Shown in pieces: positions 33,924 to 43,039 of a stretch of 48,912 nt of DNA. Within the stretch, counting starts at the first letter, position 1. The number at the start of each line of letters is the position of its first letter. Origin of the DNA: Fragilaria crotonensis (taxonomy: Eukaryota; Bacillariophyta; Fragilariophyceae; Fragilariales; Fragilariaceae); the NCBI GenBank assembly GCA_022925895.1, contig JAKSYS010000488.1, forward strand, positions 1 through 48,912, given 5' to 3'. The notes beneath the pieces were generated by a model. It was not told where the DNA came from and made no database searches. It saw nothing but the letters and a program-made list of their open reading frames with translations. The translations under genes and the position numbers were made by a program.

Positions 33924-35243
33924 TCAGGCGGTTGATGAGCATGAAGATGTTTGTCCCTGAATATAAAGGTGGATGAGATACATCATTTTGAAGGCATAAA
34001 GGATGGATAGGGAGCATTCATGTCCAAAGGATCCAGGTTCATAGTCACTCAAAAGGGATACAAATAATGATGGGGTGCCATTGGTGAGTTGAGATCTGTG
34101 CTCAGAAGAAAGATTGTCCATGACCAAATTGGTAGTTCTGTTGAAAGTGTGTTGGATGCATTGAATGAATTCCTCTTGATTGGGGTCTTTGTCAGATCCA
34201 GCAATGAGAATGGGATAAAGGTTGCACATCAGGTGGCGAAGATGTTCGGTCGTCAAGTCGCGAATGCATTGTTTGGTGACTGGATTTGACTGGATATAAC
34301 GTAGGCAGAAGCTTGCAGCTGTGATACTTGAATCAACACATGTTGGAAGGTTGCACATGGTGATTGGCCCATTGATATCATCTTGAAGAGTTGCATCAGC
34401 ATAGAAAAGAAGTGAGGCATGTGGATTGGTTCTGGAATCCAAATCAGAATGGTGTTGCAAAAAGGGGACATGATGGATTGGGTCCAAGACATTGTCTTCA
34501 GGGCAAGGGGTGTGCAGTTTGTCAAGGCGATATGGAAGCTCCAAAGTTTCATCATCATCAGATAGTTCAAGAAATGCTGTGATTCCAGTTGATGTGGAAA
34601 GGCAATCAAAGGTACTGTCATTGCTGCTGCTCAAATTGGAAAACAAGGGACTGAAAAGTTCTGAATTGAGACTGATTGCTGGAGATGGTGGTGCATCAAG
34701 ATTCCTAGGTCCAGAGGTGTCGAAAGTTTTCAAATAATTGTCCTCACATGGTTGAGTTCTGTTTCTGCTTGAAGGGGTTGAAGGGGTCTCAGTTTCATCA
34801 TCATCAATTGAAATGGTGAATGGGATTGCAGCATTGATAGGTGGCTTGACATAAAAAGGGTTGGCAACATTGATGGGAGTTGCAAATTGCTTGGACTTGG
34901 TTGGGGGTAGAGGCCTTGCTGGTCTTGGAATATTTTTCGTCATTTTTATATTTTTGGTAGCTTTTCTGGTTGTCATCCTGTCCATGAGAGTTAGGGAATC
35001 CAAAGTTTTAACTGTGAAGGAATCTGGGATAAATGAGCTGGTGTCTGTGCTGTCATCATTGTCTGAGGAATCTGGGACTGAGTAGGGAGAGTTTTGAATC
35101 ATTGGGAGTGCATCAAGTTGTTTTGGAGATTCCTTTTTGTCGCCGTTGCTTTGTTCTTCAACTTCAACTTCAATGGGAACTTTTTGTGCTTTGGTGGGCG
35201 GCAGTGTCTGATCGCGAACGGAAGGCATAATTGTTTGGGACAC
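33924..35243 (-). CDS. Copia gag-region ORF 2
   Basis: A 439-codon frame. The N-terminal half is acidic and Ser/Pro-rich (PDSSDNDDSTDTSSF). The C-terminal half looks folded and helical (CIRDLTTEHLRHLMCNLYP, EEFIQCIQHTFNRTTNLVM), which fits a capsid-like region by position only. It stops at 33924. A further frame in the same register continues from 33809 to 33513. Confidence 0.65.
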   Translation of the reverse strand: MSQTIMPSVRDQTLPPTKAQKVPIEVEVEEQSNGDKKESPKQLDALPMIQNSPYSVPDSSDNDDSTDTSSFIPDSFTVKTLDSLTLMDRMTTRKATKNIKMTKNIPRPARPLPPTKSKQFATPINVANPFYVKPPINAAIPFTISIDDDETETPSTPSSRNRTQPCEDNYLKTFDTSGPRNLDAPPSPAISLNSELFSPLFSNLSSSNDSTFDCLSTSTGITAFLELSDDDETLELPYRLDKLHTPCPEDNVLDPIHHVPFLQHHSDLDSRTNPHASLLFYADATLQDDINGPITMCNLPTCVDSSITAASFCLRYIQSNPVTKQCIRDLTTEHLRHLMCNLYPILIAGSDKDPNQEEFIQCIQHTFNRTTNLVMDNLSSEHRSQLTNGTPSLFVSLLSDYEPGSFGHECSLSILYAFKMMYLIHLYIQGQTSSCSSTA

Positions 35244-35549
35244 GGGCAGTAGATGGAGAAGACACTTGAAGCATTAACTACGTCACTATCGTCGTCGTCA
35301 TCGTCATCCATATCGTCATCGCGATAAATGTTGGTCGTGGAGCGCTGGAATGTCGTCAGACGCGTCAGTCATTTCGTCATCGTCCACGGGATCGCCGTTG
35401 TAATTAGGAACACGAGCATGGCCGTTAGGTTGGTCACGAGTTGGACGTTGGTAATTAGGAGAGGGACGTCAGAAGGCGGGGTTGGCGCGCGCGGACGAAT
35501 AGGCGTGGGTAGGATTTCAAAACCGGTCGGACGCAAGATGACGTTTGCG

Positions 35550-36731
35550 TTATGGGAAAAATATGGACGGACGGGCTGCCAAATGTCGCAGCTGCAGTAC
35601 TGAAAGAGATCTGTACGATCGTCGTAGAAATGTCATTGGCAGTTCGGCGCGGGGTCCAATGTGTCCCAAGTCCAGGACTCTTGGGAGCTGATGGTGCGAA
35701 TCACCACGATCATGGTCGTGGTCGGAAATTGGGAAATGGGGGTTCGCCATGGGGTCGTTTTGAGCGGCGATATCTCCGGATTGGTCGCTCCGATTTTCGT
35801 AAGTGGGAGCTCTTTTTGCAGGTCTTGGAGCGCCGGAGGAGTTTCTGACTTTACTTTTTGTCGTGTGAGTCGCCGCAGGTCCCACGTAATTGATTTGTTG
35901 TGTTCCACTTTCACGAACATATTGGCGGGTTTTATAACGGATCTCGGGCTGTTTTTGCGTCTGAAAACGCATTCTTTTCGCAGGGGAAGCATCAGGGGAG
36001 GAGGCAGGGACGTCTGAGTCATCGAATTGTCGCTTCCTGGTGGATTTTGGGCGGGTGGGGGCTGGAATCTTGCGGTCGTCGTCACTGCGAACGCTGTAGT
36101 CGTCATCTTGGTCGTCGTCGTCGACGTCGCTTTCGTCGAATACGTCTGTCTGGGGTTGGTAACTGCGAATAGGGGAAGGATGGTGAGTGCCCTGGATGTC
36201 TGGAATGTACTCCTGCTTGATTCTCATTACTTTATGAGTGTTTGAGCGCTCTGCAGTCGCGCTATCGATGGCCTCGGCGTTGCTAGCCGCTTCATCGTTG
36301 TCGTCGTCGTCGGTTTCGGTGGCCCTGAATGTTTTGTTGCGCCCAATAGGAGTTGTAAGGATGCCCTGGATGTATGGATGAGTCTTTTGGTTGTAGTTGG
36401 TGGCGCGGGAAGACTTGTTGTTGCGCTCGGAGTTGGCGCGTTCGATGGCCTCGGCGATGACGGCCGCTTCATCGATGTCGGATTTGGTGGTGCCCTTGGC
36501 GCTAGTCTTAACGTAGCGCTTCTGCTTAATGTTAGTGTTAGTGTTGCCCAATGTTTCGGCTCTCTTAGAGCGAGTTAGATAGAGGGTGGGATGGGTGGGC
36601 GTAGCGGCAGGAATGTTGACATCTGCGCTCATGACGACTGGAGGCTCCGTTTCGGAGGCAAGAAAGGGGGACGAGTCCTTCTTCTTCGACTTCTTGTCGG
36701 CTTTCGTAAGGTTGAAGCGAATGGTGGGCAT
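35550..36731 (-). CDS. Copia gag-region ORF 1
   Basis: A 393-codon frame begins 246 bp after the 5' LTR. It is rich in charged residues and apparently disordered. Two halves repeat one another: DEAAVIAEAIERANSERNN followed by HPYIQGI, and DEAASNAEAIDSATAERSN followed by YIPDIQG. An Asp-rich stretch (ESDVDDDDQDDD) and basic clusters follow. No CCHC zinc knuckle is seen. It is in the same frame as the next ORF (33924-35243), separated by a stop and about 300 bp, so one long gag-like polyprotein with in-frame stops or an indel pair is possible. Confidence 0.7.
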   Translation of the reverse strand: MPTIRFNLTKADKKSKKKDSSPFLASETEPPVVMSADVNIPAATPTHPTLYLTRSKRAETLGNTNTNIKQKRYVKTSAKGTTKSDIDEAAVIAEAIERANSERNNKSSRATNYNQKTHPYIQGILTTPIGRNKTFRATETDDDDNDEAASNAEAIDSATAERSNTHKVMRIKQEYIPDIQGTHHPSPIRSYQPQTDVFDESDVDDDDQDDDYSVRSDDDRKIPAPTRPKSTRKRQFDDSDVPASSPDASPAKRMRFQTQKQPEIRYKTRQYVRESGTQQINYVGPAATHTTKSKVRNSSGAPRPAKRAPTYENRSDQSGDIAAQNDPMANPHFPISDHDHDRGDSHHQLPRVLDLGHIGPRAELPMTFLRRSYRSLSVLQLRHLAARPSIFFP

Positions 36732-36957
36732 GGTGGGTGGGGCTGAAATGCTGCTGAAAGGGCTGGGGCTGCTGTTAACTAAGTTCTTAAATATTTGTGT
36801 GCACTTTGAATCTGGGGGGAGCTCTGTTGAAAAATTCTGTTATTTTCAGTTGCTTCAGATCTGACAGTTTAGATGGAAGCATAACTGAATTCCTGAGCCT
36901 AACTAACCTGAAGGTATCAGAGTTAAAAAGGGCAGAGGACGCCTGCCTAAGTCGGTT

Positions 36958-36977
36958 GATTCTAGGCGAGTGAACCA
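36958..36977 (-). promoter_or_regulatory. Primer-binding site of the Copia element
   Basis: In element orientation the 20 nt directly following the 5' LTR read TGGTTCACTCGCCTAGAATC. The complement, GATTCTAGGCGAGTGAACCA, looks like a complete tRNA 3' end: T-loop remainder, T-stem CTAGG, a 7-nt acceptor strand, discriminator A and CCA. The match is full length rather than the internal initiator-Met half-molecule site used by many Copia elements. The tRNA identity cannot be assigned from the window. Confidence 0.8.
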
Positions 36978-37883
36978 TGATAGATTCTGCGTGCGAGCGC
37001 GGAGTGGAGGCCAGACCATGGTTAAATCGGGCGCACGCCAGACCGGGGTCGCAGGCAGGTGGTGACGTCACGGTGACGGTATCGGTCGCTACAGTACGAA
37101 CGTTGGCCGGTGCTACGGTTTCAGGACTACTGGATGCTACGCTAGCGGCAGAGGAAGCGGGAGTGCTAGTAGCAAACGCGACGGTATACGCGTGGGAGTC
37201 TACTGGACGGGTATACTGAGCTACGGTATGACTAGGCGTAACTACAGTACATGTAGACGTAGACACAGTGCTAGTAGGCGAAGCAACTGTGCTGGTATCT
37301 GTAGGTACGATGCAAGTAGATGGTGCTACGTTGCGCGTAGGTGACACTACAGTATGTGGACGTGGGTGGAGTCCTACGGTGACGTCGGTAGCCAAGTGGG
37401 TACTAGTACACTGGCTATCGCTACAGGGGGGTCCGATCCGTGACGACGGCGGGTAAAATGTCGTCATGGTCGGTTACGCTGCTACGAAAATTGTACATTG
37501 TGAAAATTGGGGGCCGGCTAAATATATTTACAGTGGTAGACAAATTTGTGAGAAAATCGTTGATCACAAGTGAGTGATCAACTTCGTTTGATGAGTGTTT
37601 CTGAGGAACACTCAGGAACACAAATGAAACGGTGCACGTCTGAAGAGTGCACGTCTGAAAAGGTGTACGTCTGAAGAGGTCGTACGAGGCCGAGCGTTGG
37701 GCGAGAAAATGGTCGTTTATGCAACGAACGACATGAAAACGATCGTTACAATTTCCGAGTGGGATATGATTCCCGTACGACAGTAACGATACAACGTATA
37801 CTGTTTACTAGCCTAATGTGAAGTGTCGTACTGAATAATGTAGATAGTAAAAGTACGTAGGAGCGGTACTAAAAAGTCTGTCA
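36978..37883 (-). repeat. 5' LTR of the Copia element
   Basis: It is 906 bp. In element orientation it starts TGACAGACTTTTTAG and ends CTATCA. A TATA-like CTGTAAATATATTTAG lies about 350 bp from the LTR start (plus-strand ~37517-37533). Three short CACGTCTGAA-type repeats are present (37634-37676). It also holds a perfect GTGACGTCAC palindrome at 37062-37071. Confidence 0.95.
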
Positions 37884-38133
37884 AGTAGTAATCCAGTACT
37901 AGTCTTCCAGTACGCCAGTACCGTACTCGGTAGAGCTCAGTTCACGTATTCTACTCGTATAGTACAAGTACTGGGCCTACTCCAGTGTACATATGATAGT
38001 TGGAAAGATGATGACACCAATGCTGACACTTTCCTCCCTTTTAACATATCGCACTGGTCTACACCACACGTCCACGCTGCATACTCCGACATCGACACAA
38101 TCAACGTAACATTTGAACGTCAGCAACGTCTCG

Positions 38134-39151
38134 ATGAAGAGTGTCCCGCTAGTGGTGCTGATCCTCTTCTCTTTGGCTGGAATCTGCATTGCGAAAAGCC
38201 AGAATTTTCAAGCGTTGCCTTGCGTTGTCGTTGGACAGAAACATGCAACGAGGCCATTCCAACCGTGTGCTGACAAACGCATGCTGGCAGAAAGTGTTCG
38301 AGGCGGAGCTGCCAAGTCAAAACTTGCGGGGTTCGCGACCAGAACGGTATCGGCCGTTGTCGTTCTTTCTGGGCTTGTGATCCTCGTCAAAATGACTGGC
38401 GAACGGGGAATCATGGGATTGATCCTTGCAGCTCAGATCGGCTTGTTTTCGGAAGCTGTCGATGTGTCGGCAGTCGCAGCTCCTAGCAAATGGTGGGCCC
38501 TGCTTACAAATATGGTCTTTTTGGGACGCCAGATATTTCTTGCCGAATGACAAGACCGCATTGATCAACCTTGCTGTATTTGGCATGCTTATTCTGCACA
38601 TGGTCACCCTCATTGTCCAACAGAATCGCTCCGCTGAATTCAGTCAATCGTTGCGATCATTTTGCGCCTCTCACGTGGCAGCTGCCATTTTGGTCGGCAT
38701 GTCCTCGTCGTGGTTGGCTACGCTGCAATCGTTCAGTGCGCGTTGGATATATTATCCATTCCTCCTGGTCATAGTAAATGATACAATGGCATACATATGT
38801 GGGCAGTTGCTCGGCAAACACAGACTCTTGCCCAACATTTCTCCGAATAAGACATGGGAAGGCTTTATTGGTGCTGCGATCTTTACGGTCGCTCTGAGTG
38901 CACCCATCTGGGATTGGACTGGACCAAGGGCGTCACTCTCGAAAGGGCAACTCTTTGTTTTCGGGCTCTATGCATCCCTCGTTGCGCCGTTTGGTGGGTT
39001 CCTCGCATCGTCGGTTAAAAGAAACTTTGGTAAAAAGGACTTTGGAGCCATCATGCCGGGTCACGGCGGTCTTGTGGATCGATTGGATTGCCAGTTGTTG
39101 ACAGCACCTTTTGTGTACCTATTTTTGAAATATCTGGAAGATTCACCGTAG
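38134..39151 (+). CDS. cdsA: Phosphatidate cytidylyltransferase (CDP-diacylglycerol synthase), one frame break
   Basis: The enzyme makes CDP-diacylglycerol from phosphatidate and CTP. The family signature is complete near the C-terminus: ASSVKRNFGKKDFGAIMPGH followed by GGLVDRLD. Earlier hallmarks are VNDTMAYICGQLLGKHRL and ISPNKTWEGFIGA. The N-terminus MKSVPLVVLILFSLAGICIA is a signal peptide, so the protein enters the ER, possibly on the way to the plastid. Multiple membrane helices follow. A register change lies at a T5 run (38518-38522); with one T fewer the two halves join as NMVFWDARYFLPNDK. Without a break the protein would end after about 139 residues. The upstream neighbour is the Copia 5' LTR, about 250 bp away. 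Confidence 0.88.
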
Positions 39152-39268
39152 GACGATGCTGTGGTAGCGCGTGCGATTCGTATCCTTGACTTCATAGTAA
39201 CAAGGGTAACAAAGCCTCATGTCTACAGGAATTCTGGCGAATAGTGACGCTACAGGTAAACCGAAGGG

Positions 39269-39784
39269 CTACGTCTTGACAGTTGTGCAACAGTGTTGTG
39301 CTGGTTCCGTGACGACCTCACTTGCAATTGACGATAACTGGATTCCCCGAAGCGCACAGTATTCATCTTCGTTTCCTGATGCTCCACTAACACCCACGGC
39401 TCCAAGAATAGTTCCTTCCTCCGCGCAGCGAATTAGAACTCCACCAGGGAAGGCGACCACTTGACCCATTTGCGAGACGAGCTGAGACCCCAACCTCATA
39501 AACTGATCAGGAGTGGAGGTTGCAGAAAGATATTTATCGCCATAGGCTCGCGTACTGGTTTGCAAGCTGACGCTCGTGTTGGCCTTTTGCTCGGCCATAC
39601 TCGAGAAGACCCTAGGTGGGCAATAATCCATTCGTTTAGTGACTATTGGAAAGCCAGTCGAATCCATGACACATACTGCGATCGGACTGAAGCCATTGAT
39701 TTGGGCCGTGTGAATGGCGTTTGAGGTTATCTCATCGGCGACCTTCAACGAAAGGGTCTTGAAGCGAATAAAAGACGATGACAT
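39269..39784 (-). CDS. GlcG/HbpS-like protein (DUF336 family), copy 2
   Basis: The 171-residue single-exon paralogue of the gene at 20078-20593 has the same landmarks: FKTLSLKVADEITSNAI, PIAVCVMDSTGFPIVTKRMD, AEQKANTSVSL, SRAYGDKYL (as TRAYGDKYL), FPGGVLIRCAEEGTILGAVG and SGNEDEYCALRGI. It has the same length and the same C-terminus (EPAQHCCTT). Function is unknown; bacterial relatives bind haem or occur in glycolate operons. It is followed 117 bp away by the convergent cdsA stop. Gene X2 starts on the other strand 1.7 kb upstream, beyond a nested transposon. Confidence 0.87.
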   Translation of the reverse strand: MSSSFIRFKTLSLKVADEITSNAIHTAQINGFSPIAVCVMDSTGFPIVTKRMDYCPPRVFSSMAEQKANTSVSLQTSTRAYGDKYLSATSTPDQFMRLGSQLVSQMGQVVAFPGGVLIRCAEEGTILGAVGVSGASGNEDEYCALRGIQLSSIASEVVTEPAQHCCTTVKT

Positions 39785-40197
39785 GGTTCGGAAAGGACTT
39801 CTCCAGAATGAACTGAGCAGCTGAGCAGCATCTGGTTCTGTTTTACTGTATGTTCTATACCGGTGCCTACAAATTTTCCTATTACAGTACCACCGATAGA
39901 TAGCAGTACAAGTACTTGCACCTATATTTCAAACCGTGCACCATGTAATCGGGGTACTGTACTAGTACTCGAAGTCTCGGATTGCTAACGACAGTCCATT
40001 ATGATTTATGATACATCATACAATCATACATCATACATCATACATCATGCTTTGACAGGCTAATCCTTGCAGATACGAAAAATTTCTGTTATTTCTTGCA
40101 TTTTAGCAATATTCCACTACTCTAGAGTAGATGACATGATGATGTTTCGTAATTCGCCTCTTGTCGCATATGTCGACAATTTCAGTCCACGGATCCG
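39785..40197. other. Upstream region of GlcG/HbpS copy 2
   Basis: No gene is supported. It contains GTACTAGTACT palindromes near 39957-39970 and a short (CATACAT)-type heptamer repeat at 40009-40047. Confidence 0.5.
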
Positions 40198-40250
40198 ATT
40201 AGAATGCAGTGAAATGACATCATGACGTACCAATCAGCATGCTCTCCGTA

Positions 40251-40974
40251 CAGGCCGTGTAAAATTGGGGTATACCCCAAAAACCCCAGAATAGGCTATT
40301 TCTGGGGTGAATTTGGGTCTTCAAATGGGGTGCCAACTGGGGTGCAACTCGGGTGCACCATCTCCACGCTTAATACTAGTACTACTACTACTAGGAGGTA
40401 AGTTTACGATGTAGACCACACTTCCTGTCTATTATCTTCAATTTTTTATCAATACTACTTCATTTCATTAGCTACACCAAGCAATTCAAAGTATTGTTTG
40501 CAGTGTAGGATCCCCTTGAGGGAAAGATCAGTGAGAATAGTACGATAATCATCCTTTTCCCAATTAATCAACAAAAAATCAGACTCAACAGTCCCAGGGA
40601 AAACATTTGCAAGACCACCAAAGAATTGCTTTAGTATTGTTTGAATGGAGCCCAAGCCTCAGCAAAAACTGCCCATTGCAGCATCTCGAGCAGTCACATG
40701 AAGTGCATAAGCCATTAACCACTTCTCGTGGAAAAGAGTTGGCTTAATACCCTTGGTATGCTTCGTGTTGGCCTGCATTTGATTGTCAATTTGTTTGATA
40801 AAATTTATAACATATACTACAACTCGAAATACGGAGAATCAACTCCATGCTCCATGGTTTCCCTCCAAATCAACACTGAGGTCTTCCCGCCAACCCGCCA
40901 ATACTATCATACTACTTCCTACGTATTCTACGTGATATCAAATTGGGGAAAATACCCCAATTTTACACGGCCTG
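40251..40974. mobile_element. Internally deleted hAT element, 724 bp, with 8-bp target duplication
   Basis: The ends are CAGGCCGTGTAAAATTGGGG and its inverted copy (CCCCAATTTTACACGGCCTG). Perfect 8-bp direct repeats TCTCCGTA flank it at 40243-40250 and 40975-40982. The 8-bp duplication and CAG termini indicate hAT, and the interior retains a piece of a hAT transposase (40455-40655, minus strand). Next to the left end there are several short GGGGT-rich repeats (40265-40350). Confidence 0.9.
40455..40655 (-). pseudogene. hAT transposase C-terminal relic
   Basis: A 66-codon frame carries VFPGTVESDFLLINWEKDDY followed by a SLKGILHCKQYFEL stretch, which resembles the C-terminal dimerisation region of hAT transposases (the VES-F and WxK-x-R positions). 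The rest of the gene is missing. It appears to belong to the same subfamily as the decayed copy at 26090-27700. Confidence 0.65.
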
Positions 40975-41042
40975 TCTCCGTATGTTACTGTCGTACTGGA
41001 GTACTGTATCACCGTGGGAAGTACATGCAGGCCTCAGTACTG

Positions 41043-41062
41043 TGACGTCATAACTGACGTCA
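41043..41062. promoter_or_regulatory. Two tandem TGACGTCA (CRE-type) sites upstream of X2
   Basis: Perfect 8-bp palindromes lie at 41043-41050 and 41055-41062, 12 bp centre to centre. TGACGTCA is the canonical binding site of bZIP factors, and TGACGT-type elements govern CO2/cAMP-responsive genes in diatoms. They lie about 400 bp upstream of the X2 start and within the right arm of the interrupted inverted repeat. Confidence 0.5.
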
Positions 41063-41458
41063 TTTGACTGCATTCTAATGGGTAGTGCGGTATTGTTGGT
41101 GGTGGCAAAAAGGAAATGCTTTTGATCCCTGATGGGATGACCCATCCCATCTACAAGTAATGCCCTAGTTCATGCGGATGTAGTGGACGTTCCATCCAGG
41201 TCGCGCGCCATCAACAATGTACCAGTACGTTGTACCGCAGACCTATCGTCATGGAACGTGGAATGGGCAAGACATCATCACTCAACACCCACGACTCAAA
41301 CGCCATTTTGAAGTTTGAAAACCTAACTGCAAACCGTTGTTGGCAGCACTCACATTTTCAGCCTCCTGGTCGTTAACAATTGTGACCCCTTCGGTTTCAA
41401 AGTGTTAACAACTCACATTATTCATTAACTGATTTCCTGCACAAGGCCTCCAACCAGG

Positions 41459-42613
41459 ATGACTAACACTCAAACCTTTAGCGGACCTCGCTCTTTTGGT
41501 AAGCGCTTCGTTCCATTTATGCGAGGCAGCGTCGCTGGAATCCAACCGTCGCCACTTTGTCGCAGTGGTGCCAAGACGGATGAAATCCAGCAAGGAATTG
41601 CAGTGAAACATGAAATGATTGGGCAAGGCGAATGGGCCCAAATTCCTCCGTGTCCACCCATTCCTTGGAGTGAACCTTCGTTATTCTTTTGCACGGACCA
41701 AGGAACACGTTTGATCAGAAGCCCACCGATCGATCTCGGTCTACATTTTTCTTCTGTCGACCACTGGCTGCTTGCTGATTTGGATCTTGGCCTCGACGAG
41801 CTGGCCGACTCGACGTTACAAGACGATTCGCCTCGACTTGAAGCCCACGGTCTATGTCAGCCGTTTCGCGAGACAAATCCGTCGATAAAGCCAGCACAGA
41901 CTGGAAAAATGAAATGTCGTGGCAAGGATTTGGCTTCGTTGTCCGAGGCGGCGAAACGTAAAGGAAAAAGAAAGCGAGCTGCAGCACACCTTGGAGGTCC
42001 AAACACCCTCGTTGTCGAGGATGTTCGTTCGATCTTTCAAGCCCTACGTGGGAACACTCAACCACCAGCCCATCTTAATTTCCAGATCGTCCTAAGTACG
42101 GAAGGACAGAAGATATCTCCTCCATCATTTAAATTTGAAAGTGAGTTTCAAAGTGAATCAATATTTTGCTCGACAATTCAATGCTTACGCTTTTACGAAA
42201 CAGACGGACTCTACCTCTTGATGAAACCCATCCCGAAAAAAAGGCGCAATCCTGCGACAGCGGAAAGCACGCCTCGAGTGCCTTCAGAATTGATGGACTT
42301 CGTAATGCTGGATACTCCTCCGTTGAATTGTCCATGGAGCATCAGCGGTCCCCAATTTTCAAAGCCCACTACTATCCAGAAACGATACTGTTATTCAAAC
42401 GGCGATGCATCCTACAGCAGCCACAAGGGTGCTACCTTGTGGACAGTGGTACGTGAAGCCGAATGTTGCGGCGAGCTTCCTTTTAGTGCCTCGCCATTCT
42501 CATAATCTTTGTTTCTTGCGCATCAGTACCGTGCCGACGGAATGGAAGACTTTGACTATCGACTCCTGCACGTGTATCACTCTTCAAAACGAGGCTCGCA
42601 TAAGTCAAGCTAG
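41459..42613 (+). CDS. Unknown conserved protein X2 (paralogue of X1)
   Basis: Three exons: 41459-42140, 42204-42448 and 42527-42613, with introns of 63 and 78 nt (donors GTGAGT and GTACGT), giving 337 residues. The intron positions and phases equal those of the last two introns of X1; the first X1 intron has no counterpart seen here. Shared blocks are VEDVRSIFQALRG, HLNFQIVLSTEGQKISPPSF, GLYLLMKPIPKKRR, NCPWSISGPQFSKP, SYSSHKGATLWTV and MEDFDYRLLHVYHSSKRG. A basic stretch (AAKRKGKRKRAAA) in the middle could be a nuclear localisation signal. The N-terminal half is variable, with an acidic LADLDLGLDELADS segment. I recognise no domain. A regulatory nuclear protein is a guess from the composition only. 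Confidence 0.83.
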
Positions 42614-43039
42614 ATTCTCGGGATCTGGGCAGTGAACAGCGCTTCTTGGCCAGGCGTCTACCATTCGGCGGATATGAGAGGTTCGGAGGTAGCTTAGTAA
42701 TCTAAGTACTCGCATCTGGCGGTATAAACGCGCTTTGTTTTGCAAGGAAATTGGACCTGTAGGCGCCACTGAGAAGTCATTGAAACAGACTCATCTTTAC
42801 TCCAATCCTTCGAGGGTAAAACGCAGAATAAAATGAATGAGGCTATGAATCCCTGCCAAGAGCTAGGAGGCATATCGCGCGCGGGATTTTCAGGTGCGCT
42901 CCAGTAGAACGGCAGCAGTGAAGGGTTCGAACTTAAATCGGGGATGTTGGCATAATTCTCTCAAACAGCTTGTCTTATAAACCTATCTAGTACACCGATT
43001 TGCGCAACTAAAACCAAGGAATTTGGATCAAAGCTTGAT
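42614..43039. other. Intergenic region between X2 and the CobW-type gene
   Basis: The two genes are convergent. No gene or structured element is seen. Confidence 0.4.

Larger units (their letters stand above)
28247..37883 (-). mobile_element. Complete Ty1/Copia LTR retrotransposon, 9.6 kb, minus strand
   Basis: Two LTRs flank an internal region coding on the minus strand in the order gag, protease, integrase, reverse transcriptase, RNase H, which is the Copia order. The LTR ends are TGACAGAC and CTATCA in element orientation. The target duplication AGTAG lies at 28242-28246 and 37884-37888. The primer-binding site abuts the 5' LTR and a purine tract abuts the 3' LTR. The LTRs differ by four substitutions and two single-base indels over about 905 bp, so insertion was recent. 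The polyprotein is nevertheless interrupted by two stops in the gag part and by at least five frame changes downstream of the protease. Confidence 0.95.
40198..41079. repeat. Inverted repeat interrupted by a hAT element
   Basis: The left segment from 40198 (ATTAGAATGCAGTGAAATGA, then CATCATGACGT) and the right segment ending at 41079 (on the minus strand ATTAGAATGCAGTCAAATGA, then CGTCA) are inverted copies of about 26-30 bp. The hAT element at 40251-40974 sits between them. Removing it leaves about 150 bp, the size of a small palindromic element. Confidence 0.6.

Noticed and set aside
30455-36864. Several plus-strand frames across the Copia element (for example 31672-32097 and 35661-36017)
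   Set aside because: They are antisense shadows of the minus-strand gag-pol frames.
36913-36922. GGTATCAGAG, like the initiator-Met primer site of many Copia elements
   Set aside because: It is on the plus strand, while the element is coded on the minus strand, and it is not adjacent to the LTR. The true primer site abuts the LTR at 36958-36977.
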